Shown here one piece after another: positions 35,091-47,200 of a stretch of 64,000 bases of DNA. How positions within the stretch are numbered: the first letter of the stretch is position 1; each line of letters starts with the position of its first letter. The notes below the pieces were generated by a model, which saw nothing but the letters and a program-made list of their open reading frames with translations, was not told the DNA's origin and did not search any database. The DNA is from Branchiostoma floridae (Eukaryota; Chordata; Leptocardii; Amphioxiformes; Branchiostomatidae). Both the position numbers and the translations under genes were made by a program. The stretch spans positions 4,106,695-4,170,694 of the forward strand of contig NC_049984.1 in assembly GCF_000003815.2 (NCBI RefSeq), written 5' to 3'.

Positions 35091-36689
35091 AAGAGAAGTA
35101 AATACAGAGTGGTACATAAAACTAGTGTCTAATCAACTACATGATGACTATGAATACTATTGTCGGGTTTGACTTCTTTTTTGAAGGCAGTTTTATGTGT
35201 TCTGTACTGTGGTGGTGGGTAAGACTGCTACCTTTCCATCATATGTCCCGTTTTCTGTTCGTACTTTCTACCAACCAGTGGCTGCAAGCCTAACTCAACA
35301 ACACTTTTGAGGGAGGAATGGCAATGTGAATATGTGTACGGATATAATCCCGCATGTATTACACGTACTGTATGCGTGTGGTATTTTCCATCTACAGCAA
35401 TCCTTGTGCACGTCTTGGACTTTTTTTACTCTCCAAGCAGAGATTGATTTGGGTAACGGCACAATTGACATTCGTACCGTGTTTTTTTTGTGTGTTTTTT
35501 TTTTACATTTGGGACCGCATTTTAAGCACCGCATAAAACGATCACTGTATATATGTAAATGCCTTATGTTTGGAACCGCATCCGTAAGCAGCGACACCTA
35601 TAGCTGCAGTACAATGTTAATTAGTCAGAAGTGCACTGGGAAGGTAACAGACAGACGGACACCGAAACGTCAGTGGAAATAAAACAATGGTGGTGTAAAA
35701 AGAGTCTGTTTATTCTGTCATACAAACCATCCTCATCAAATCACAGGGAAGGCTACAAGCCTTTGAACCCTTCATCACGACCACAGGTACGTTCAGCATG
35801 CAGCGGGAGTTTTCCCCATCCATACGCCCAGCGTCCTGTCCACCGACTCACACATCTGTCAATGGTTAGAACGGGTTAGCACCGGTTATCGAGGATTATT
35901 CATGATGCACGCTATGTTTACAGTTACAAAGAGAACTCTTCCAACAAACACTAAAAGATTATCACCTTTGCACGACCCCCAGATCCACGGCTACGTACAT
36001 AGGAGGAACACTGAGAAACAACTACAGCATATAAATCCTCCAGCAAGAACTAAAAGATCCTAAAAGACTCACTGTAAAACGTTTTCTACATAAATCAATC
36101 AATATGTACAATTAGACTATGGCATGAAATACTGGGTACCTGACATGTCAGGGATGTAGATAGTTTCATAGTTTCATAGTTCATAGTTTATTCAGAAAAA
36201 AAATCAGCATCGCAGTCAGTAAAAAGCAAACTGAGTATCACTGATTTGTACAAATTGTTACATGGTGAATACAGAATATATGTATATACATTAATTAAAC
36301 AATTACAATGCTTGACGCAGAAACACCTAAAACAAAGTTGTACGTAATGCCTTACAGAGAACACTGAAGTAATGGACAGGAACGCCATACACACTAAGTA
36401 ACACTAAGAGGATTCGTTATACAGGCGTATGGCCTGGTGCAAAAACGACCTATATTTCGATATATGTCTATACAGTAAATATGTGATTTTGATGGATGCT
36501 ACCATATCCTTGTATGTATGTCTACAACGTTGACATGTTTATACGCATTGAAATGAATTTGCAATTGATTATCAATAGTTATCAATGACCAGCTACCAAA
36601 TAGTTATCAATAACCAGATATGTAAAATGTTATTAAGACTTATCAGAGACAATATATATAAAATAATTAATGAAATAGTTAAAAGTTAC

Positions 36690-39528
36690 CATTTCGCCCA
36701 GTTGTGCCTTGAGTACCTCCACTATGATCGGTGAGATGACGTTGTACAGCCAGCTGGGGTCAAAGGTAACAACCAGAAAATATTATCATGAAACGAAAAC
36801 GTCAGGCTTGTTGACTATCTTTTGCATACAAAGTTATTGATTTTATATTTGTTTTCGTGTATCTTTTATTTTACGCATTATATCATTAGAGGTATTTGGC
36901 TAACGTCATATTTACAAACCGGGGCCCAAAGGGTTGTTTGTGGAACTGTCTACGTAAAAATATACAGAAACAATGCCGACGACTAGTATTCTCTTTACGT
37001 CTTGTGTAAGCGTGCTGTCTTTTATATCATACTTTTCGTTCCCGAAAGCTGTCCGACCAGGCCCCGGTTTGGAAATGTGACCTTACCTGGCGCCTCCGTG
37101 AAAGACCAGCTCCATACCCCCCACCCCTGCATCACAGCTCTGTACGGACACTGTCGGCTTTTCTGCAGCGTCTTCATCTGTGGCAAGATATACGCAAACA
37201 AAGTGAAAAGTCTCATTCGCTCCTGTACTCTAATAGATGATTGACTCAATTGTATCAACCTTGTCTAGACTTCGTCTTACCCTTTTTATTGTAATATCTA
37301 AAATTCATGTTAACGTCATCTGCATATCAATTCAAATTAGCTACGATATAAAACCTGCTTTTCAACAGATCTGCTCACTGTCACATGACCTAAGGCAATG
37401 TTTCGAAATACTACCTTGATGTCCAGCCTTCTTAAACTTCTAATATATTCATTATTTATAAAGCTAACGATATGTGCAAAATATTTTGGCCATGGATTTA
37501 ATGCCGCAACACACGTGATCATTCTATGCCTATGGTCATACGTCGGAGTGACAGGAGTTACAGGGCGTTAGCTCATAGGCTTGGGAAGAAGTGAAGAGGG
37601 TATGGGCCACCTAACATCTTGTATTGGAACTGCAGTGGTGTTGTTGTTAGAGAAACTGATGACTTACCCATAGAGATGACGACATCGATGTACGCTGAAG
37701 AAACGCTGACCTTGAACCGCCCTACGTCACTCATCAGAAAACTGCCAATACATGAATGGATGCGACTCAGAATGCTGAAGGTCATGTCTTTTATCTAGTT
37801 AACAAAAAATTATCAAATAGATGCCTGTGCCATCGTTAAAGAAAACTTAAGCATTAAGCTTAAGAAAATCGCATTGTCTATGTTTATGACCCAACCTAAA
37901 GGTAGAATTTCGCTTGTTTGCGTACTATCCACATTCATTCTTACAGGTCTGGTTTGTTGAAGTTTTAGACGCCTTTCTGAATTCCAAGTCTTTCAATAGT
38001 CTTTGAACATCAAACCGAAGGCCACGCCAACACAACTTATTCGTAATACTGCCTTGAAAATTTCATTTTAACTGGAAAATATTGTTATCATTGATCTATT
38101 GTTTGAACATGTCGTTCACAAAGCTGGCTATTTCTATGATTCATTATTATAATGCCCTCGTAAATCAGGCTTCTATGTTGCCAGGAGGAATGTTTTGCCT
38201 ATTGTAAACCAGTCTGCTACTTCTACTACTAAATTTGAGTACTCACAACCCGCTGGTCATCCTGTATCCCCAGTCTCCGTTGATTTCGCTGGACTCCGCG
38301 GAGGTGATCATTCTGAGCCCGGCATCAGGCTCAGCGTCCATGCTGGTGTGTCCTATCCGGAACTCCGATAGGTACATACTGGGGAGGAGTGGAGTTAAGA
38401 GGTGGGTTTACAGAGATCCAGAGATTCCTGTTGCTGCTAGTATCACTATGACGTGTCGACATGAGTGCAAGTAGTAGAGTGTGCGTCGAATGTGGCATAT
38501 TTCGAGGGGGGCACAAGAAGAGAATGAGAATGAGACTGGTGGGACAGGTATAACAAAGGTCTAGAGGAATGGTAACAAACTTGATGTATTTGCGATGTTT
38601 TATTTATACACAACAAAGTTTTTTAGTGGAAAATAAACATACCAATAGACTACTAGTACTGTTGTGCCTGAATACACTTATCTAGAAGGGTCTTTATGGT
38701 CGGTCTCGACAACGCTTTACACTGAATTTAGAACACCTGTGACCTATTACGCTAAAATGAAGGAAGTCAATTACACAAAATTTGATCGCCTCGCTACAAA
38801 TTACAAATCTGAACAAGACGATTTTCCATACTAATTACGGAAAATTAAGATAGGCTGCATACGCCTAGCCCTCATTAAAAAAAAAGCTTCCACGACCTAC
38901 TTCTCGATGTAGTACTCCATGGCACCGAAAAGGGTCTCTGTTTCTCCCTTGGAGGCAGGGATGTGGAAATTCTTCATTTTCTGTTCGATCATCCAGGTGA
39001 ACATCCGGGTACCTACACAGACAGAAGGGCATGACGGGAAACATGGGAAAGAATCATCTACCCCTTTCATAATACATGTACCTTTTAACCTACGTTTGAA
39101 ACTCCCAGTGAAATGATGATAAACTTTTCACAAAGGCTTATAACAATGCGCTATCAAAACCCGACGTAATACATTCCGTTTTAGTACGACATACGCCACA
39201 GTGCCAGTATTGGCCTAACCATATCTGTTCTAATTAATGTGCCATCATGTTAGAAATACTTAATAGTCAAATTTTGCTGGATAAAATCATATCGAGTGAG
39301 TCATTTGCGATACATTAAAGCTTCTTTTCTCCAAACATTGGAGAGTTACACTAATCATTGTTTTACAAATAATTAACGTCATACGGTTGAGTTTGGTTGG
39401 ATAACATTACCATATTCCATGGCAGCTTTGGTGAATGTTGCATTCGCCGCTGAAGACTTTCCCGCCAAGCAAGTAGCACAGCTGACCAATAGGAGGCCAA
39501 CCTGCAGAACTCTTTCCCAGGATACCAT
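36690..39528 (-). CDS. BPI-like: BPI/LBP-family 5' half, exon set B (exons 1-6 only)
   Basis: Six exons duplicate exons 1-6 of BPI gene A: 39411-39528, 38901-39012, 38247-38378, 37668-37741, 37087-37177 and 36690-36753. Intron phases are identical (1, 2, 2, 1, 2, 0). Five of the six exons differ from A by no more than three nucleotides in length, or not at all. They encode 197 residues: a signal peptide (LQVGLLLVSCATCLAG), the N-terminal barrel (FHIPASKGE, YIDVVISMG), Cys160 in VQSCDAGVGG, and the strand GGASWLYNVI. The frame is intact throughout and the last donor ATG|GTAACT is canonical. No own exons 7-16 are found. The conserved partner cysteine would be in exon 7, so alone the product would lack the family disulfide. 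It may splice to gene A exon 7 at 30537 (same phase 0), be a truncated duplicate, or continue in the gap. Confidence 0.75.
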
Positions 39529-41289
39529 TATGATTGGGGACGAGATTACGGCGCGGACTCTTCAATGAGAGTTCCTTCACAATCACAGAAATGTGTGAAG
39601 TGATCACGAAACGATCAATGTTCCCTCTTCTAAACCAGCAATCACTGACTGTGCAATACTCAGCATGCTAATCTCTGTGTGTCAATAAAAGCTGCACATT
39701 TGTCACTTTGCAAACACCATAAGCAAATACGTAAGTCTATGCTTTAATTGTGTGGGATTGCATCATATAACGTCCTTGCTTGCAGAAAACGATCCACAAA
39801 ACGTGTTAAGTGTTTATTCAATTCAATTTGACTGCCCTAGATTCTTTGCGATTGTTTTTATGTTTCTGCTTCGGTCGTCCAAAGTGCACAGGTTATCTTC
39901 TCGTCCACACATTAAGTAAAGAAAAAACACAGACGTGCCTGAGCCTTTTAGTATTTACAGGGACAGCGTTTTTGTTGTAACCGATCGAGGAGGTTCGAAT
40001 TGATGGTTCTTTATAGAAATCAGGTGTTGTATCAACATAAAACACTGATGAAGGGGTCAACACTAATACAATAAGGCAAATATTACAACCTTAAACAACC
40101 TTTAAGCCACTCCTGCTATAAGAGGTATTTGCTCTCAAGTGAAGATGGCATACGGATTGCGGATTCGGACATTACAATATCCAATGTCAATAGATATAAC
40201 ATATCTACATACATAGACTCTATTAAGTACTCGAGTACAAGAATACGATAGAGGAAGTATGACAGAAATGTCAAGCAGGACAAGTACCACATTCAAGTTC
40301 TCAGTTCAGTTGTATTTTGATCTTTCACCTTTAAATATGGTCAGTCGTATTTCCAAGAATTCATACAAAATGTTATACACATATCAAAGGTACAAACAAC
40401 TGTAGAAAACTGTACATTTACATCTGAATGATTGATATGAACAAAATGTCTGGCTGATGAAGATATAAAAAAAAGGCTCGACATTACAACTGCATTGAAA
40501 GCGTATTGAAGAATTTCCATACAGCACTCTCAAATTATAGCAGATCACCAATGCTTCGGAGGAACTACATTTCTGTAGTTTTAGAAAATCAAACCAGCCA
40601 CAAAACGCATACAGTTTAAGGCACTGTCGGTTTCTTCTATTTATCTACCCTGTGTGTCACTTCAAAATCTACTACGAAATCAATGACATCGCAGCTCAGA
40701 ATGTTTTAGCCAATGGGGAAGGCAAGCTTTGCTGACCAATCAGGAGTCTCATTAAGTGTGTTACACAGTTTCTGCCGATTGTGGGAAGCTTGACCAGCCA
40801 ATCATTGGCTGGCGTTAGATGCTCCATGCAATCAGGAGCATGCAGTTACACACTATCACATACAGTCAAACCTGTATTAGGGGCCACCTCTACAGAGGGG
40901 CCACCTGTCCATAGTGGCCACTTTTTGTCGGTCCCTTGGGTATTTTATCTACAAGTTGCCACCTCTATACAGAGGCCACCTGTCTATAGTGGCCAAATTT
41001 GTCCGGTCCCTTGAGTGGCCGCTATAGACAGGTTTGACTGTACTTCCTCAACAGACATAAAAGACACGCTTAGTTTACATTTTGCATCTGATTTCGCAAT
41101 GTATCCTGGCTATCACATCGATAAAGCTTATTCGCATAGTCTTATCCAATTGTTTGGACTTATTCCATATACACATACATTAGACAGTGATTAAAACTGT
41201 GGCTGCTTTCCGCATAACACAAAGCAAAATGTGCATCAAAACGTGCATTTACTACTGCAGCTGCAAGGCGGCGTGGTTGAACTGTGGTA
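39529..41289. other. intergenic region between BPI gene C and exon set B
   Basis: No exon is recognised. The region should hold the set B promoter (upper side of 39528) and the gene C 3' UTR. It includes the TIR element at 40858-41042. Confidence 0.5.
40858..41042. mobile_element. MITE with ACAGTCAAACCTGTAT termini
   Basis: ACAGTCAAACCTGTATTAGG at the left mirrors the right end ATAGACAGGTTTGACTGTA. Between them, ~70-bp repeated phrases occur (GGCCACCTGTCCATAGTGGCC and, diverged, GGCCACCTGTCTATAGTGGCC less one base at each end). No coding capacity is present. Confidence 0.7.
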
Positions 41290-44200
41290 TCAGAAATTCC
41301 CTGTGTACCTGAGATCTGTGCCGATGGAAATGAAACCCTGCAGAGGAAATAAAGAGAAACGATTCAGTTACAAACTTAATAAGTTCTGCAAAACGAAAAG
41401 AATCCTAGCAAGTATAAACGTTCGACATGTGTTGATGAGTCGAATCTTGAAGTGATGTAAGCACATCACGGTTCCGAGTACGCATGACCAGCGACAGGAA
41501 TTGTGGGTAATATGTCAAAGGTGAAGACCCCTCAGACATAAAACAAAGCACGTCTGGACATTGTTATGCAAATTAGACAATGGTCTAGACGAGAACTGTT
41601 TAGAACTCAGGGCCTCCATTTAACACATTACCCACAATTTATAGCACTTTAACCTTTGACATATTACGCAGAATTCCTGTCGCTGCGCATGCGGACTCGG
41701 AACTGTGACCGAGCTTATTGCACGTGACCCACCTGGTGCATGACCACCTGCGCGTTCTCAAACAGCACGTCCTTCAGACGGAAGGGGATTCCCTGAGCCA
41801 GGTAGTCTGTAAGATCAGGAGAAGTTAAACATACAGTACTGATAGAATCTTGCATTTAATTTACATTATGCACTCGTAGGTCCTTTTGCATGGTTTGACG
41901 AAAGAGCTTTCATCAGAAAAGACCAATGAGCTTTCATCAGAAAGGACCAAGGAGCTTTCATCAGAAAGTTCCTTGGTTTTACACTTTTCTAAAAGAAACG
42001 TCGACATATCTGTTCTGGGCGGATGGAAATTGTAATCACGTATACGCACACGGGCACACACACACACACACTCACTCATGTGCACGTACATACACACACA
42101 TGGTTCTTCATCATGGTTCTCCCATCGTCTACGATGAGCGTCTCTTCCTTGTCGACACACACTCACATACATACACACATACATGCTACTAAATATTGTG
42201 TTATATAAGGCCACGTTGATTTGATTATATGGATGACATCCGCGCTCGCACCAATTTTCGGCCGTTTCCACACACACAAAAAAAGTTTTCGAGCACACAA
42301 TAAATTGTGCAAAGCAGCTGTAAAATGAGCACAAATATTCCGTAGATTGAAAAAAAAGTATCAGAAAACGGATAACTAATGCCATAGAATGCCAAAATGA
42401 ATCTTAAGTCAAAGAATAAGATGGGAAAGGACAGAAAGAAAAAAATCTATTGTTGGTTGGGGGAGGTACCAGTACAGAAAATTCAGGTCCAGAGGATCAT
42501 TTCCGATTCCAGGTCCGGACATGAACCTGGACCTGATTGTCTGTGGAAACTTGAGAACTGGCAATACTCAAAACAATGGTAATTGGTCAATTTTGCTACA
42601 AAGGAATCTGTTTGGTGGATTATTGGACTCCCACTGCATTTTAAAATCCCATCTCCATGTAATAAAGGCTAACTGTCTCTGTACCTTTGACTGTAGAAAC
42701 TTGGTACAATTGACTATAAACTCTACTTGACTTCCTCTTGTTGTCTTCTTGGCCCCCGGTAAGACCCCAAATGGCTGCCGACATAGTGTGTCCATTTTGT
42801 AATTGGCGAAACCTGTTCCTCTGGGGGTTTTTTTCAGGTCTGCTTTTTTCGGATTGGTCCAAGAAGAAAAAAATGTTTTGCACCCGTATGATGTACTGGT
42901 CCCTACACCTAACTGTTGGTATACCATACTATGTGTGTTTAGTCCTATGTTCAACCTTCCTGGCCACTTTGATTTCATACTGAAGGCAACATTTTTTTTT
43001 CCAAACTTTTTTTTTATTCGCTCGCTCGCATCAGTTTTGGAGCTCCCGGAGGATGTCATCCATATAATCAAATCAACATGGCCTAAGCTAAAACACATGC
43101 CATTACCCGTGAAACTGGCTACACAACTACAATTTGAAACTGTGCTGAATGACACAAATGTGATGAGATGAAAGTGAAACCCTGCAACATAGTCAAATGC
43201 TAAAAATGTATGTACAGTAGAGATGCTGAATCATGCAGACTAGGTTAGAAACTAGCGTGCACAGGATACCAGCTGGGTCCTTCACAATAACGTACGTATA
43301 GCAGGCACCGCCCCCTGTCTGCAAAAGTCACGTGACGTCCACACCGTGAGCATACCCTCAAACCTGTTGTCCAGCGCAAAGGCTGATAGGAGAAGGTGAG
43401 CAAGAGGTTCGGAGAATGAGGTAAAGTTAAGAGAGGCAGAAGCTCCCTGCCAACGTGTTCAGAACCAAAAGTAAGATGCTTGATACTTTGATAATAGGGT
43501 ACACAATACACGTTACTCAAGCAACTGGGAAAGTTTTGTAAACGATCACGCGTTTCAGATGAAACCCGGCGGTGACTAGTGTCAGTGACAATGACAGTAG
43601 GAAAACAGCAGATTTTGTCTGAAACGTCTGACCGTTTACAAAACTTCATCAGTTACTTGGGTAACTTTTATACGGTGCAAAAGTAAGATATAACTGCGAT
43701 GACAAAAATAAAATAAGATTAATTTTGGCATATATCGCAGAGGTTATTACAACTGTTACAATGCGAAAAAAAATAACTCAACCAGTAAAAAAGTAAAAAA
43801 AAATCATGATGGCAACTTATATAACCAGCAAATTAAAGACAGAAAGCACAGCGTTCCAAAGGATGTCACTTACCTTGTGGTAGGGCTTCAATTGGCTATT
43901 TCTGTCCTATTTTTACCCTAAATTACTAACTTCTTCAAAGATGAAAAAGGCATTTCTTACTGTTTATCCATGGCACAGTCGCCTCGCACAGTGCGCGGAT
44001 CCCAAAGTCCAAGCCAAACGACTGGAGAATAATGAACAAATGTTAGTCAGTCTTCCCTTTAGGACAGAAGCCTGGGAAACTTGCAGCTGGACACGTAGGT
44101 ACAGAATCAGCTTCTTTCTTGAAACCGTTCTGCTGGAACCGCCGACGGCACCATGAAGTACCATGAAGTAGCGTTTTGGAACACCAGGCCAAAAATGATA

Positions 44201-47200
44201 TTCAGCTCTCTAAACATAAATAAAGCGCTTCCCAGAACATAATGTGAGTCATCAAAAAACACAAAACAGCCCCCTCGCCCCAAGTCATTCCCACTATATT
44301 GTCTCTAGAGCTTTCACGGAATATTGTCACAAAATTTTTAAAAGCACGCAAATAACACTTTCTTGAATTATGAAGCATAAAAGCACACATTGTAATGTGG
44401 ACGAAAAATATGTACCTTAATAAATTACAGATCTATAGTATTTATTCAATACATGTACATGTACATGTATACATACAAGTCACCCCTCCAAGTACTTTTA
44501 GGAAAGCTTACTCACCGGCACAGGACCTATGGTCGAGCCGAATGTGCTGATCTTGATCCTATAAAATACAAATGTAAAAAAGTGATTTGGTACACAGGAT
44601 TAAATTAATAAACTTAAATTTGATTGGCATATCATGGTAGGTCTCTTTTAAATATAGCATATTCATATGGTACCACAAGATACAATAAATCATAACAGCG
44701 ATATAGAATGTATAATCACATCAGTGTGCTGAATGCTTCATGAAATTGTTGTTCATGTAGTTTCAATCCCATCGTTGACACCAGTGTTACACTATACCAT
44801 GCCGTGTCTTTGGCTAGAAGTTTGTTTGTTTGTTTGTTTGTTTCGATTTCCATTAGACTTGACTACAAACTAGTGACCCACAAGTCTCTTCTGTCATATT
44901 CACAATTGTGTGGTAACTTAATGTTATCAAGCGCGTTCATAATCTGTAAACGACAATGATGTACTCACTTGTTAGGATCCATGGACACGTTCCCGTACAG
45001 CAGCTCTCCTATCAGCTTCACTTCAGCACCCAGATCCATGGTCTACGGAAATGACAAAATTTATACAAGAACGCTACATTAGAGGCTGATAAAGCCGTAA
45101 GGTAGTCCTAACCTGCTAACATTATTATCTAATAACATTAATCCGATCTTTATATAGCACGTAATACGTTGCCACTGTCCATGTCAAGTATTGTCGTTAT
45201 CCCTAGGCCTGTCAGCAGGGCTTTGTAATAGCCACAGACCACAGGCTACGGCAAAACGCAGTTTCTCAAGCAGCTGGATATGTACCACGTTGATGCTTGT
45301 TTTGAAGCGTCATGTCAACTTGTGAAGAGTGCAGAGGAGAATGCAGAGGACTGAAAGAAAGCTTGTTGGTACATGTAAGGGCGTTACGCTGCGTAACGGA
45401 CTCAGCATGCCATATAAAATCTTTGTAAAGCACGTACCACGTTGATGCTGAAGAGATAGACGGCAGGCTTGTCCTGAGGCGTGGCGTACACGTGCACGTT
45501 CCCGTAGCCTGTCAGCGTGGCGCGGCCCGGGCGGATGGACAGGTGGGGCGGCAGGGACGTGTTCAGCACCAGCTCCACACCCATGTCCGGGTACAGCTCA
45601 CCCACCTGGGTGTGGGACAGCGTAGTACATGGGTTAACATCGGGAAACCTGGGTGGGTGGACATCCAGGTAGAGCATCACATAATAAAGATTAAATAAAG
45701 GGACGTGTTCAGCACCAGCTCTACACCCATGCCAGGGTACAACTCACCCACCTGGGTGTGGGACAGCGTAGTACATGGGTTAACATCGGGAAACCTGGGT
45801 GGGTGGACATCCAGGTAGAGCATCACATAATAAAGATTAAATAAAGGGACGTGTTCAGCACCAGCTCTACACCCATGTCAGGGTACAACTCACCCACCTG
45901 GGTGTGGGACAGCGTAGTACATGCGTTAACATCTCTGGGTACAACTCACCCACCTGGGTGTGGGACAGCGTAGTACATGGGTTACGACAATGTAGATTAG
46001 ACATCCAGGTAATAAGTTACGCCATAAAGCACTTACTCAAGCAATTGGATATTGTTTTGGAAACGGTCAGACGTTTCAACGTCAGTGACAAAATCGTATC
46101 CAGTTGCTTTATTAACTGTTTTTGGTGTATTACATGAGTTAACATTTGAAAACTTGGGTGGATGCATGGACGTCTGGAGTTCGGCGAGCTGATTTATGCA
46201 TATTTAGAGTACGAGGTTGTATCGGTAGAGATAATTCCACCGGGTGCCATAATACCGCAACATCAAAAACATTTTTATAGAGGCAACATGCGCGCGCGGA
46301 GAGAGAATGTTCTGTCAATTACTTTGGTACCGACTTGATAAAGCTTAAGTAACATTCCAGCAGAATACTGCATGTAATCATTGATGTTTGCACATGTAGT
46401 ATTGTCTCTACCTTCGGCACCAGCCCCGCCAGATATGTAGTGTTCAGCTTGAAGGGCAAGTCCTTAGGAATCTATAAAAAAAGAAGGGAGAGTAAGACAC
46501 AAAAAGCTAGGATTATCTGATAAATGTAAAAAGAGCCAAATATTTCCATAAACAAATACTTTACACATACAACTATTGAGTGACGACAAAACGGATTCTC
46601 TATCGATACCGTTAGAAATGTCTCCGCCCCTGAGGCGTAGCTAAAAAAAATGGGAGATTTCATGATACTCACGTCCTTTGGCTTGAGAACATGCCTGAGC
46701 TGTCCAGCCTTGTGGGAGATAAAAAGATAGATGTTTTGGTTTATTCCGTCGTTTCTTTCACTACAGTACTACCATTATTTACCACCTGCACTAGATCCTA
46801 TATGGTCACGTCAACGGAACGCAAGCATATCAAGTTGTGTTTGTGCATATACCAAACGATACAATGGCCAATACTCAGAGTCAAAGAGGACGAAAGAAAA
46901 CTCACTTTGATTTTGATCTCGGGAGGGCTATGACTTTGAGAAATGGACGATGATTTTGTCTTGACATATTGGGTTTATTTGTCGACCGATTGTTGTCCAT
47001 TTTGCCTCTACTTGACTGAATGTCAACACATCTTGGCCTGCTTTACATGTACAGTACTAGTGGACCAGGGGGTCACCCAACCGTCTAAAGATGAAATAAA
47101 TAGATACATCCCCAGAGATGTGGCAGTTCACCTTGTGGTAGATGTATGCGATGGCGTTGCCCACGTACTCGGACCCGTACAGGTAGATCATGCGGGATGT

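Larger units (their letters stand above)
33572..36689. other. region between BPI exon set B and gene A
   Basis: No copy of BPI exons 7-16 is visible here. The region holds the likely promoter of gene A near its 33571 end, a solo MITE end (33955-33980), a palindromic element interrupted by an assembly gap (34700-35090), a MITE fragment (about 35630-35720) and a retroelement-like segment at 36175-36400. A phrase TCTCGTCCCCA just upstream of the gene A start codon is shared with the start of set B, showing that the leader was duplicated too. Confidence 0.5.

Noticed and set aside
42040-42190. CRISPR-like or regularly spaced repeats
   Set aside because: The tandem repeats in the window are contiguous units or microsatellites without unique spacers, and the genome is eukaryotic.
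41861-42385. 174-codon minus-strand open frame with eight-residue SDESSLV repeats
   Set aside because: The frame runs through a 24-bp tandem repeat, a CA microsatellite and the end of a TIR transposon inside a gene C intron. It is a chance product of repeats.
42568-43155. 195-codon minus-strand open frame, and its relative at 50613-51074
   Set aside because: Both lie inside the two copies of the same TIR element, contain no transposase motif I recognise, and differ by indels. Treated as element interior and not as a gene.
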